The position numbers and the translations under genes are program-made. Source: Asticcacaulis sp. AC460 (lineage in GTDB: Bacteria; Pseudomonadota; Alphaproteobacteria; Caulobacterales; Caulobacteraceae). Taken from it: DNA of 64,000 bases. The stretch covers positions 1-64,000 of the forward strand of contig NZ_AWGD01000016.1 of the NCBI RefSeq assembly GCF_000495795.1, read 5' to 3'. The notes beneath the pieces are model-generated. The model was not told the origin of the DNA, made no database searches, and worked only from the letters and a program-made list of their open reading frames with translations. Every line of letters starts with the position of its first letter. Position 1 is the first letter of the stretch. Of the stretch, positions 1-7,893 are shown piece by piece.

Positions 1-695
1 TCACCCTGGGGTCGGTCACCCTGAGGGCGATCACCACGCGGCGCGTCATGACGTGGCGCGCGTTCGTTACGGAAAACCGGACGCTCGGGTTGAGCGGGGG
101 CCGGCCGAGGGGCCGGGCGCGGCGCTTCGGGAGCACGGGCCTCAACCGGTTGCGGCGCAGGTGCAGGTGCAGGTGCGGCCTGAGACTGCGGCGCCGTTTC
201 GGGCGCGCGGGCTTGTTGCGGTTCAGGCGCCGACGCAGGGGCCGGCTTGGCCTCGACGACGGGCTGGGCGGCCCTGGCGGCCGCAGCACGTTCGGCCGCT
301 GCGCGGGATTCTGCCGCACGGGCATCGGCGTCACGGCGCTGCTGTTCCTGCAGGGCGGTGGCAATGGCGCGCTGACGGGCGTCCTGCTCTTCCTGACGCA
401 GACCGCCGCCGCCGCTTTGCGGACGCGGAGCGCTGGGCTGTTGCTGGCGCTGGGGCTGCGGATTGGGGCGGGCCAGGTTGGTGTCTGCGGTCGGACGCGG
501 CGCATGGGGTGCGCCCGCTGGCGGCGGCGTGCCTATACGGCGCTTAGTTTCCACCACCACCGTCTTGGAGCGGCCATGGCTGAAGCTCTGCTTGACCGTG
601 CCGGTCGAAACATTGCCACCGACGCGCGGCTTCAAGGAGAGCGGCGCGCGCTCACGGTTCTGGTCGTTGGTCTTGTCGTCTTTGGGGTCGCTCAT
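1..695 (-). CDS. infB: Translation initiation factor IF-2, N-terminal part (3' end outside window)
   Basis: IF-2 is the GTPase that places initiator tRNA on the 30S subunit. Only the first 231 codons are in the window. The ATG at 695-693 opens [16 protein letters not shown], followed by [19 protein letters not shown] and a [13 protein letters not shown] stretch (here SKTVVVETK), the conserved start of alphaproteobacterial IF-2. After that comes the usual low-complexity Ala/Pro/Gln/Arg linker. No stop is reached before base 1; the G domain lies outside. It is the last visible member of rimP-nusA-ylxR-infB, 131 bp after ylxR. The linker makes the opposite strand look falsely open. Confidence 0.9.
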   Translation of the reverse strand, partial: MSDPKDDKTNDQNRERAPLSLKPRVGGNVSTGTVKQSFSHGRSKTVVVETKRRIGTPPPAGAPHAPRPTADTNLARPNPQPQRQQQPSAPRPQSGGGGLRQEEQDARQRAIATALQEQQRRDADARAAESRAAAERAAAARAAQPVVEAKPAPASAPEPQQARAPETAPQSQAAPAPAPAPQPVEARAPEAPRPAPRPAPAQPERPVFRNERAPRHDAPRGDRPQGDRPQG

Positions 696-826
696 GCGGC
701 TTGCTTTACTTAACCCTTGGTGGCTGCGCAACCTTGCGCGGCCCGTGTTGTAACAAATATTGTCTGGTCTTCGACGATTCCGCCCGTGCGGAGCCATAAA
801 AGCGGGCGCTTAAGCGCATCATGACC

Positions 827-1540
827 TCAAGGCGACGTATCTCCAGAACCCCTACCACGCGCCCAGTCAGGCGATGTCAGTGGCTCAAAACCCGATAACC
901 GGGCCATTTCGGCGGCCCAGCGTTGCACCCGGCGGCCACCCAGAAGGGCGGCGTGAATGGCATTTTCCTGACCCATGGCGAGGCTCAATTCGTCATTGCT
1001 AAACGCGCCCGCCACCGGAATATTGACCGCCCTGGCCGCCGCCAAAAGCTTGTTGCGGCCGTCCTCGGCGCCGTCCGACGCCTCGATCAGCCAGGCAGCC
1101 TTACCCGACTTGACCGAGCTCAGGACCTTTTCAAAGCCGTTGATCACACCGCCTTCGCGCCGGGCCAGACCCAAAAGGTCGAGACAACGGCGGCGCAGGA
1201 GGTCGTGCACCAAAGGAATGAGATCGGGAGTGGCCTTGACCTGACGCTTGGCCGCTTTCGAGAATATGTTGCGTTTGACCGCAATTTCAAGAGCGGCGCG
1301 CTCCGAAGCCACCCACAGGCCGCGCCCGGGCAGTTTCTGCAACAGGTCCGGCGTCAAAATGCCGTCCGGCGACACCACAAAGCGGATCAGGCGCGCGGTA
1401 TCGAAGCTCTGCCCGGACGCGATGTCACGGCGCAGCTTTCCTGGCGTCTCCTCGCACAGGATCGCGACCTCCGGCTCACCACCGGAGGCGCTGTCAGTAT
1501 GGGTTAGCTCAGCCGGCTCATTGTTCGAGGCTGGCGACAT
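827..1540 (-). CDS. YlxR/DUF448 RNA-binding protein fused to an L7Ae-like domain
   Basis: This 237-residue protein joins an N-terminal YlxR (DUF448) domain (about residues 25-110, with CEETPGKLRRDIA, RLIRFVVSPDG and GRGLWV) to a C-terminal ribosomal L7Ae-like RNA-binding domain (about 115-205, with GLARREGGVINGFEKV). The YlxR family binds RNA and sits almost universally between nusA and infB. The usual Cys-rich YlxR signature is reduced to one Cys here. Its start overlaps the end of nusA by 23 bp, so the two are probably translationally coupled. The YlxR-L7Ae fusion is common in Alphaproteobacteria. Exact function is unknown. Confidence 0.85.
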   Translation of the reverse strand: MSPASNNEPAELTHTDSASGGEPEVAILCEETPGKLRRDIASGQSFDTARLIRFVVSPDGILTPDLLQKLPGRGLWVASERAALEIAVKRNIFSKAAKRQVKATPDLIPLVHDLLRRRCLDLLGLARREGGVINGFEKVLSSVKSGKAAWLIEASDGAEDGRNKLLAAARAVNIPVAGAFSNDELSLAMGQENAIHAALLGGRRVQRWAAEMARLSGFEPLTSPDWARGRGSGDTSP

Positions 1541-3200
1541 TCGCGCCCTCCTCTTCTTCGGCTTGTTCAGCCGCTTCGACCTCTTCGGTCTCTTCGATGT
1601 ATTCCGGCTCTTCCTCGGCCAGCTCTTCCTCGACGACCGGAGCCTCGATCCAACCGGCCGCGATGCGGGCGTTCAGGATCAGGGCTTCGGCGTCGGGCAC
1701 CGACAGGGTGAAGCTCTCCAGGGCGCCCGGAACGCGAACGCGCTCGCCGCCCTTTTGTTCGAAGCCGCCACGCAGTTCGTCGGTGGCCAGGTCGGCCAGG
1801 TCTTCCAGCGTCTTGACGCCGGCCTCACCCAGGGCAACCGCCATGGGCAGGGTCAGGCCCTGAACGTCCAGCACGCTGTCCTCGACGCCCAGCTCCTTGC
1901 GCTTGGCGTCCTGCTCGGCGGTTTCGCGCTCCAGGAAGTCGCGGGCGCGGGCCTGCAGTTCCTGGGCCGTGTCCTCGTCGAAGCCTTCGATGGTGGCGAT
2001 TTCGTTCTCGTCGACATAGGCCAGGTCTTCCACCGAGGTGAAACCTTCGGTGACCAGCAGCTGGGCGATGACCTCGTCCACGTCCAGGGCTTCCTGGAAC
2101 AGGGCGGTGCGCTCGGCGAATTCCTTCTGGCGGCGTTCCGAATCCTGCGACTCGGTGATGATGTCGACCTGCCAGCCGGTCAGTTGCGAGCCGAGGCGGA
2201 CGTTCTGGCCGCGGCGGCCGATGGCCAGCGACAGTTGTTCGTCGGGCACGACCACTTCGACGCGGTCTTCTTCTTCGTCCAGAACCACCTTGGTGACTTC
2301 GGCCGGAGCCAGGGCGTTGACGATGAAAGTCGCTTCATCGGGCGACCACTGGATGATGTCGATCTTTTCGCCCTGCAGTTCGGCGACGACCGCCTGGACG
2401 CGCGAACCGCGCATACCGACGCAGGCGCCGACCGGATCGATCGAGTTGTCGTTGGACAGCACGGCCATCTTGGCGCGCGAACCCGGGTCGCGGGCGACCG
2501 ACTTGATTTCGATGACGCCGTCGTAAATTTCCGGCACTTCCTGGGCGAAGAGCTTGGCCATGAAGCCGCCATGGGCGCGCGACAGCATGATCTGCGGGCC
2601 CTTGGTTTCGCGGCGGACGTCGTAGATATAGGCCCGGATGCGGTCATTGACCTGGAAGGCTTCGCGCGGGATCGACTGGTCGCGGCGCATGATGCCTTCG
2701 CCACGGCCCAGGTCGACGATGACATTGCCGTATTCAACGCGGCGGACGGTGCCGTTGACGATCTCGCCGACGCGGTCCTTGAACTCGTCGTACTGGCGCT
2801 CACGCTCGGCTTCGCGGACCTTATGGGTCACGACCTGGCGGGCCATCTGGGTCTGAACGCGGCCCAGCTCGAACGGCGGCAGGGTCTCGACATACTCCTT
2901 GCCGACAAAGGCTTCCTTGTCCTCGCGCAGGGCGTCGGAAAGGCTCTTCTGGGCATATTCGTTCTCGACTTCCTCATCGCCGACCACCGTAACGTGACGG
3001 GTGATGGTCATTTCGCCCCACTTGGGGTCGATATGGACGCGAATGTCGTGGTCGGCGCCGTAGCGCGAACGCGCGGCCTTCTGGATCGCCTCTTCGATCG
3101 AGGCGATGACGACGCTCTTGTCGATCTGCTTTTCGCGCGCCACGGCGTCGGCGATTTGCAGAAGTTCCTGACGGTTGGCGCTGATCCCGGTGAAGCTCAT
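1518..3200 (-). CDS. nusA: Transcription termination/antitermination protein NusA
   Basis: NusA binds RNA polymerase and modulates pausing, termination and antitermination. The 560 residues show, in order: the polymerase-binding N-terminal domain (1-125), an S1 domain (about 135-200, VGEIVNGTVRRVEYGNVIVDLG), two KH domains (about 205-350, with GACVGMRGSRVQAV and GRRGQNVRLGSQ), and two C-terminal helix-hairpin-helix acidic repeats (about 365-510). A very acidic tail rich in Glu follows. It starts 15 bp after the rimP stop, consistent with one operon. The start MSFTGISANRQELLQIADAV is the normal family start. Confidence 0.97.
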   Translation of the reverse strand: MSFTGISANRQELLQIADAVAREKQIDKSVVIASIEEAIQKAARSRYGADHDIRVHIDPKWGEMTITRHVTVVGDEEVENEYAQKSLSDALREDKEAFVGKEYVETLPPFELGRVQTQMARQVVTHKVREAERERQYDEFKDRVGEIVNGTVRRVEYGNVIVDLGRGEGIMRRDQSIPREAFQVNDRIRAYIYDVRRETKGPQIMLSRAHGGFMAKLFAQEVPEIYDGVIEIKSVARDPGSRAKMAVLSNDNSIDPVGACVGMRGSRVQAVVAELQGEKIDIIQWSPDEATFIVNALAPAEVTKVVLDEEEDRVEVVVPDEQLSLAIGRRGQNVRLGSQLTGWQVDIITESQDSERRQKEFAERTALFQEALDVDEVIAQLLVTEGFTSVEDLAYVDENEIATIEGFDEDTAQELQARARDFLERETAEQDAKRKELGVEDSVLDVQGLTLPMAVALGEAGVKTLEDLADLATDELRGGFEQKGGERVRVPGALESFTLSVPDAEALILNARIAAGWIEAPVVEEELAEEEPEYIEETEEVEAAEQAEEEEGANVASLEQ

Positions 3201-3215
3201 CTCTGGGTCCTTGGT

Positions 3216-3833
3216 CTATTTGTCGTCGTTGGCAGGTTCGTCGTCATCGAGGTCGTCTGCGTCCTCGAAGTCGTCGTCGAAATCTTCGTCTTCGTCCTCA
3301 TCGTCGTCGCCACGAGCGGCGCGGGCCTCGGCGCCGCGCTTCATCAGCTCGTCAGTGAGGACCAGTTTGGCGTCGATGACCCACGAAAAGGGCATCAGCG
3401 CCGTTTCGGCCTCGCCCTCCAGGTCGATGGCGATGTGTTCGCCCTCGATCCCGGCCAGCGTGCCGCGGAACCGCTTACGGCCTTCGGCCAGGCGGTCCAG
3501 CTCGATGCGGGCCTCGTAACCTTCGTAGGTCTCGAAGTCCTTCAGGCGGGTCAGCGGCCGGTCGATGCCGGGCGAGGACACTTCCAGGACGTAGTCGCCC
3601 GAGATCGGGTCGGCTTCGTCGAGAAACGCCGACAGGGCGCGCGACAGGCGGGCGCACTGGTTGACATTGATCTCGCCGTCGGACTGGCGCTCGGCCATGA
3701 TCTGAAGACGGCGGGCGCCACCGGGCTTGTTCGAACCCATCAGGCGCACGCGCACGATATCCAGCCCCAGTTCCTGGGCGATGGGGTCGAAAATCTCGAT
3801 CAGCTTGCGGTCTTCGCTGGTCTTGGCGCGCAT
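3216..3833 (-). CDS. rimP: Ribosome maturation factor RimP
   Basis: RimP assists late 30S subunit assembly. The 205 residues contain the N-terminal RimP domain ([16 protein letters not shown], residues about 15-35) and the [21 protein letters not shown] signature region (about residues 80-100), then the SH3-like C-terminal domain. Most RimP proteins have 150-175 residues; here a tail of about 35 residues, nearly all Asp/Glu, extends the C terminus. First gene of rimP-nusA-ylxR-infB. Confidence 0.95.
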   Translation of the reverse strand: MRAKTSEDRKLIEIFDPIAQELGLDIVRVRLMGSNKPGGARRLQIMAERQSDGEINVNQCARLSRALSAFLDEADPISGDYVLEVSSPGIDRPLTRLKDFETYEGYEARIELDRLAEGRKRFRGTLAGIEGEHIAIDLEGEAETALMPFSWVIDAKLVLTDELMKRGAEARAARGDDDEDEDEDFDDDFEDADDLDDDEPANDDK

Positions 3834-3842
3834 TTGGCTCTT

Positions 3843-3873
3843 TCGGACGTCACTTCATTCGTCCGATTTTTTT
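3843..3873. promoter_or_regulatory. Hairpin with T-run in the rimP-nusA leader
   Basis: Arms TCGGACG (3843-3849) and CGTCCGA (3860-3866) flank a 10-nt loop and are followed by seven T on the plus strand. It looks like a plus-strand intrinsic terminator, but no plus-strand gene ends here. On the minus strand it lies about 10 bases upstream of rimP, so it may be a leader structure of the rimP-nusA operon. Confidence 0.4.
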
Positions 3874-3911
3874 AGTGCGCTAACGCTTCGCTCCTTGAGC
3901 GCGTAAAGCAA

Positions 3912-3944
3912 TAAAAAAGGCGGCGGGCCTTGGTGGCCGCCGCC
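3912..3944 (-). terminator. Intrinsic terminator after the five-helix membrane protein
   Basis: A GC-rich hairpin (GGCGGCG at 3919-3925 pairing with CGCCGCC at 3938-3944, plus an inner GCC/GGC and one bulged G) is followed on the minus strand by a run of T (3913-3918). It fits termination of the gene at 4013-4624. Confidence 0.7.
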
Positions 3945-4012
3945 GTGCCCTTCGGCATCGGACGATTGTTGGCGCTATATAGGCTCAGAGCGCCGGTTTG
4001 CCAAGCGGAATC

Positions 4013-4624
4013 TCAGGCCTTGCCGAACAGACGGGCATAGTCGGCCGGAATCTCGACCGGATACAGGCCACCGGAATAGATTTGCAGCAGCGTCCAGGTG
4101 ACATAGGCACCCAGCGCGGAGACGAGCAACAGGCAGATCCAGGCGGCCGGCTTGTTGGCCTTCTTGAAGATATCGTAGGCGATACAGCCGAAATGCAGGA
4201 ACAGCGAGAAGACCCCGGCGCCGTAATAACCTAGGAAGACCGGCTTCCATTGCGACGACATCAGCCCGGCAGCGGCAAAATGGAAGTTGGTGTCCAGATG
4301 CAGGACATGACGCCCGACCAGGACCGCGCCGACATGGGTCAGGATGAACAGGGTCATCACAGCGCCCGAGGCGGCCTGGAACTGGTGGATGACGTCCTTC
4401 TTCTGCGTCCAGATTTCCCAGATCAGTGGCAGGCCCGTCAGGATCTGAATGGCGAACGCCGCCAACACGGCATATTCGACCACCGGCACATAATAGAGGG
4501 TGCGCAGGGTCTGCATGAATTCGATATGGAATTCAACGCCCAGCAGGCCGGCAAAATGGTTGGCGAAGTGCAGGCACAGAAAGGCGAAGACAAATGCCGC
4601 CGACAGTTTGTGAATGCGTTCCAT
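4013..4624 (-). CDS. Five-helix integral membrane protein, haem-b-type topology, function unknown
   Basis: The 203 residues form five clear membrane segments (about 8-27, 48-72, 88-106, 132-152, 160-182). Histidines lie in or near several helices (HKLSAAFVF, HFANHF, LTHVGAV, LHFGCIAYD). Topology and His placement recall the membrane anchors of succinate dehydrogenase/fumarate reductase, so haem binding is plausible but inferred. No sdhA/B/D genes are near. A terminator follows at 3912-3944. I do not recognise a named family. Confidence 0.75.
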   Translation of the reverse strand: MERIHKLSAAFVFAFLCLHFANHFAGLLGVEFHIEFMQTLRTLYYVPVVEYAVLAAFAIQILTGLPLIWEIWTQKKDVIHQFQAASGAVMTLFILTHVGAVLVGRHVLHLDTNFHFAAAGLMSSQWKPVFLGYYGAGVFSLFLHFGCIAYDIFKKANKPAAWICLLLVSALGAYVTWTLLQIYSGGLYPVEIPADYARLFGKA

Positions 4625-4731
4625 GCCAGGTCCCCGAAGCTACCGGTGTTAACCTTGGCGCAAACTCAGGTGATTGGCTACAGGCCTGATCACGCGGACG
4701 TGAAGGTGTGGCTTTTGAGTTGGATAGGTCA

Positions 4732-5322
4732 GTGGAATTTTACCACGGAAGGCATTGAAACGCCGCTGCGCGGCGGTGCGGGAAAGCAATGAAATGCGGT
4801 GCTGATCGGCGCGAAACGCCTTCCTGTCGTGCTCGAATAAAAGGCGCTTCGCGTGGGAAATTATTCAACCGGAATCAGACAATCAATCTTTCGATCTGTG
4901 CCTTGGGATAGGTCCCGAAATTAATCAGTAGTGCCAACTTGAGGCCGGAGGCCCTTAAATAATTGAGGACCTGGGCTCGATGTTGCTCAACCAGGCATTC
5001 AACCGACTTCAATTCGACAATGATTTGCCCGTAGCAAAGAAAATCGGGTGCGTAGGTCCTCGGCAATAACTGACCTTTATAGGTGAGGCTTAGCGATGGC
5101 TGCATCACGAAGGGTATGTTCCTCGAAAGAAACTCCCGCTCCAAACAATCCTGGTAAACCGCTTCCAAAAACCCACAACCCATTTCGCGGTAAACATCGA
5201 ATACCGCTCCGCGGATGGCGTAAGCCTCGTTTTCAAACAAAAGCCCAGTCACATCATGAATTCCGTGTCTTTCGTGCCGTCGCGCAGCGGCGTTTCAGTG
5301 CCTTCCGTGGTTTAATTCCACC
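4732..5322 (-). mobile_element. GxxExxY cassette, copy 1, with terminal inverted repeats
   Basis: The unit is bounded by inverted repeats: GTGGAATTTTACCACGG... from 4732 and its complement ending ...TTTAATTCCAC at about 5321. About 38 of the outer 41 bases match, with weaker similarity for another 20. Each repeat contains a small GC hairpin (CGCCGC/GCGGCG type). Inside is one minus-strand gene (4875-5252). The right end lies 18 bp after the trmB stop codon. A second copy sits at 21824-22363. No clear target-site duplication is visible. Confidence 0.65.
4875..5252 (-). CDS. GxxExxY protein (PD-(D/E)XK_3-like), copy 1
   Basis: A 125-residue protein with the family signature GFLEAVY (GxxExxY, about residues 27-33) and a PD...ELK core (APDFLCYGQIIVELKS, about 69-84) matching a PD-(D/E)XK nuclease-like active site. 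The biochemical role of the family is not established. Translation starts with GTG at 5252-5250; no in-frame ATG lies upstream inside the cassette. It is on the same strand as trmB, 88 bp downstream of it, so read-through transcription is likely. It differs from copy 2 (21916-22293) at two residues: Ile to Val in LLINF and in the C-terminal RLIV. Confidence 0.8.
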   Translation of the reverse strand: MTGLLFENEAYAIRGAVFDVYREMGCGFLEAVYQDCLEREFLSRNIPFVMQPSLSLTYKGQLLPRTYAPDFLCYGQIIVELKSVECLVEQHRAQVLNYLRASGLKLALLINFGTYPKAQIERLIV

Positions 5323-5340
5323 AGCCCGAGAGGATAAATC

Positions 5341-6021
5341 TCAACCCCGACGAACGAAATCGAAAAACACCGGTTTGCAATCGCCCAACCCCTTGGTCTC
5401 ATACCGCGTCGTGATGTGATCCTCCGGCGGCACCGTCCAGTCGACAGGGCGTTCCGCCGTCCAGTCCAGATCCGGATTGGCCGTAAACCGATCCAGCGCC
5501 CAGTCACCATAGTTGGCCCAGTCGGTGGCAAAACGCACACGTCCGCCCGGCTTCAACACACGGGCAAAGACCGCCACGGTTTCCGCCTGGATAAAACGGC
5601 GCTTGTTATGGCGCGCCTTGGGCCAAGGATCGGCAAACAGGATGAATATCCGGCTCAACGCTCCATCCGGCAGCTTATCCAGCAAAGGCCGGGCGTCATC
5701 GGCCAGGATAAGGACATTGCTCAAACCCGCATCATCGATGTGGCGCAGAGCTGAACCGACACCGTTCAGAAACGGTTCGCAGCCGATCAAGGTCACGTCC
5801 GGATTACGGGCGGCCTGCTGGGCCAGATGCTCACCACCGCCGAAGCCGATTTCCAGCCAAACCTCACGGCCGGACGCCACCGCCGCAGCGACGCGTTCAT
5901 CCGTCGCCTCAATGCCGGGTAACAGGGTATCGAACAGGTTGGCCTGGCGCGGTTTCAGGGTGCGCGACTTGATGCGCCCGAACGAGCGCAACGGGCCGTG
6001 GGATTTTTCTTCGGAAGACAT
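5341..6021 (-). CDS. trmB: tRNA (guanine-N7-)-methyltransferase TrmB
   Basis: TrmB makes m7G46 in tRNA using S-adenosylmethionine. The 226 residues have the SAM-binding motif LEIGFGGGEHL (about 55-65), the conserved ADPWPKARHNKRR stretch (about 130-142) that binds substrate, and a C-terminal tRNA-contact region with TRYETKG. It lies 9 bp downstream of metK, the SAM synthetase, an arrangement frequent in Alphaproteobacteria. Its stop codon is 18 bp from the right end of a GxxExxY cassette. Confidence 0.95.
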   Translation of the reverse strand: MSSEEKSHGPLRSFGRIKSRTLKPRQANLFDTLLPGIEATDERVAAAVASGREVWLEIGFGGGEHLAQQAARNPDVTLIGCEPFLNGVGSALRHIDDAGLSNVLILADDARPLLDKLPDGALSRIFILFADPWPKARHNKRRFIQAETVAVFARVLKPGGRVRFATDWANYGDWALDRFTANPDLDWTAERPVDWTVPPEDHITTRYETKGLGDCKPVFFDFVRRG

Positions 6022-6030
6022 GCCCGCGCT

Positions 6031-7203
6031 TTAGAAGGCGCGCTTGAGCTCGTCAACCAGATCGATCTTTTCCCACGAGAAACCACCGTCCGCATCCGGC
6101 GTGCGGCCGAAGTGGCCATAGGCCGTCGTGCGCTCATAGATCGGCTTGTTCAGCCCCAGGTGCGTCCGGATCGACCGTGGCGCCAGACCGCCGATCAGTT
6201 GCGGCAAAATTTCTTCCAGCTTCTCCTCCGAGACTTGGCCGGTGCCGTGAGTATCGACATAGAAGCTCAGCGGGCTCGACACGCCGATGGCGTACGACAC
6301 CTGAAGCGTACACTTCTTCGCCAGACCCGCGGCAACCACATTCTTGGCGAGATAACGCAGGGCATAGGCGGCCGAGCGGTCGACCTTGGTCGGATCCTTG
6401 CCCGAGAAGGCCCCGCCGCCATGGGGCGCCGCACCACCGTAGGTGTCGACGATAATCTTGCGGCCGGTCAGGCCGGCATCACCATCCGGACCACCGATGA
6501 CGAAATTGCCGGTCGGATTGACCAGCCACTCGGTCTCATCCGTCACCATACCGGCCGGCAGAACCTCCAGGGCGAACGGCTTGATAATGGCTTCAACCTC
6601 CTTGGGCGACAGGCCATCATGGTGTTGGTGCGACACCAGGACCTTCAGGATGCGCGACGGGCGGCCGTTTTCGTACTGGACCGTCACCTGGCTCTTGGCG
6701 TCCGGCTCCAGGCGGTGCTCGCCGCCATGGCGGGCCTCGGCCAGGCGGCGCAGGATGTTGTGCGACCACTGCAGCGGCGCCGGCGTCAGTTCCGCGGTTT
6801 CGTCCGTCGCGTAACCGAACATGATGCCCTGGTCACCGGCGCCCTCGTCCTTGTTGCCCGCGGCATCGACGCCCATGGCGATGTCGGCCGACTGCGCATG
6901 AAGGTGGCAGGCATAGTCCGCCATGGCCCAGTGGAAGCCCTTTTGGGCATAGCCAATATCCTTGACGGCGTAGCGGACCTTGTCTTCCAGACCGTTGATG
7001 ATTTCCTGGATCTGGTCATCGCCGGCGCGGCATTCCCCGGCCAGGACGATGCGGTTGGTGGTCACCAGGGTTTCACACGCCACGCGCGCTTCCGGGTCAC
7101 GCGCCAGGAAGGCATCGACCACAACGTCCGAAATACGGTCGGCGACCTTGTCGGGGTGACCTTCGGAGACGCTTTCGGACGTGAAGATATAGGAAGGGCG
7201 CAT
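6031..7203 (-). CDS. metK: S-adenosylmethionine synthetase
   Basis: MetK makes SAM from ATP and methionine. From the ATG at 7203 the protein has 390 residues and starts [22 protein letters not shown], the normal family start with the ATP-binding [36 protein letters not shown] and the C-terminal FGR motif are present. An in-frame upstream ATG (7302) would add 33 residues read through a terminator hairpin and an operator-like palindrome, so it was rejected. trmB follows after 9 bp. Confidence 0.96.
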   Translation of the reverse strand: MRPSYIFTSESVSEGHPDKVADRISDVVVDAFLARDPEARVACETLVTTNRIVLAGECRAGDDQIQEIINGLEDKVRYAVKDIGYAQKGFHWAMADYACHLHAQSADIAMGVDAAGNKDEGAGDQGIMFGYATDETAELTPAPLQWSHNILRRLAEARHGGEHRLEPDAKSQVTVQYENGRPSRILKVLVSHQHHDGLSPKEVEAIIKPFALEVLPAGMVTDETEWLVNPTGNFVIGGPDGDAGLTGRKIIVDTYGGAAPHGGGAFSGKDPTKVDRSAAYALRYLAKNVVAAGLAKKCTLQVSYAIGVSSPLSFYVDTHGTGQVSEEKLEEILPQLIGGLAPRSIRTHLGLNKPIYERTTAYGHFGRTPDADGGFSWEKIDLVDELKRAF

Positions 7204-7238
7204 GGAATACGGGCTCTCTGAATAAATTTCCCCATACA

Positions 7239-7260
7239 CATATAAACATATCTTTATATG
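7239..7260. promoter_or_regulatory. Operator-like palindrome upstream of metK
   Basis: Arms CATATAAA (7239-7246) and TTTATATG (7253-7260) frame a centre that is itself symmetric apart from one base pair, giving 22 bp with one mismatched pair. It lies 35 bp upstream of the metK ATG. The AT-rich symmetric form suits a dimeric repressor, for example an ArsR-family SAM/SAH-sensing regulator known to control metK in some proteobacteria. No recognisable SAM riboswitch was seen. The regulator is inferred. Confidence 0.5.
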
Positions 7261-7283
7261 ATCAAGTCCGAACAGACGCAGGT

Positions 7284-7313
7284 ATAAAAAAACCCCGTTC
7301 ACAGAACGGGGTT
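7284..7313 (-). terminator. Intrinsic terminator between the HTH gene and metK
   Basis: AACCCCGTTC (7291-7300), a 3-nt loop, then GAACGGGGTT (7304-7313): a perfect 10-bp stem. On the minus strand it is followed by seven T (7284-7290). It ends the upstream HTH transcript, so metK probably has its own promoter. Confidence 0.85.
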
Positions 7314-7354
7314 AAAAACTAGATTCTCAATCGATTGCACGACGGGAATATTTT

Positions 7355-7774
7355 TTAAGCGTCTTCGCTTTCGCCCAGCACGCGGACCAGTTCCAGCACC
7401 TTGCGGCGCAGTTTGGCGCTGCGGATGCGCGGAAACGCCTCGGCCAGTTCGATGCCTTCGGTGGTCATCAGGAAGCCGTGGACGAACTGTTCGGATTCGG
7501 ATTCCGAGAAACCTTCTACGGCTTCGGTCTCACCATAGCCTTCGAAGAAGTAGGCCACCGGCGCCTTGAGCGCGCGGGAAATCTCGTACAGCTTGGAAGC
7601 GCTGATGCGGTTGGAACCGCGCTCGTACTTTTGAACCTGCTGGAATGTCAGATCGATAACCTCGGCCAGACCTTCCTGGCTCATGCCGAGAAACTTACGG
7701 CGCATACGCACACGCGCGCCAACGTGCAAATCAACCGGGTTGGGACCCCGGTCCGTCTTGGTGATCTCGTCCAA
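7355..7774 (-). CDS. XRE-family helix-turn-helix transcriptional regulator
   Basis: A 139-residue protein with a Cro/CI-type HTH at about residues 15-72 (VGARVRMRRKFLGMSQEGLAEVIDLTFQQVQKYERGSNRISASKL, read here in parts) and a short acidic C-terminal region. The family is conserved in Alphaproteobacteria between lnt and metK and resembles the SinR/PraR type. Targets are not known for this protein. An imperfect palindrome upstream (7851-7887) could be its own operator. A strong terminator separates it from metK. Confidence 0.85.
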   Translation of the reverse strand: MDEITKTDRGPNPVDLHVGARVRMRRKFLGMSQEGLAEVIDLTFQQVQKYERGSNRISASKLYEISRALKAPVAYFFEGYGETEAVEGFSESESEQFVHGFLMTTEGIELAEAFPRIRSAKLRRKVLELVRVLGESEDA

Positions 7775-7893
7775 CTTTGCCTCTACAATTTCATCAGGCC
7801 CGTGTGGGCTGAATGGGTTACACGTTTAATACCGGACGATTCCGTTGGATTTGTGGCAGACGTTTCAAATGAAATCTTGCCGCACAATCCCTA

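Noticed and set aside
48-713. Long Arg/Gly-rich plus-strand open frames at the left edge
   Set aside because: They are mirror frames of the low-complexity Ala/Pro linker of infB on the minus strand.
1248-3875. 875-codon plus-strand open frame
   Set aside because: It lies opposite nusA and rimP; the composition (HDQAL-rich) is typical of antisense of GC-rich coding sequence, and no domain is recognisable.
7204-7290. SAM-II or SAM/SAH riboswitch before metK
   Set aside because: No conserved SAM-II, SAM-V or SAM/SAH motif was found in the 80-bp leader.
7204-7302. Extended N terminus for metK
   Set aside because: It would translate through an intrinsic terminator and an operator-like palindrome; the conserved protein starts at 7203.
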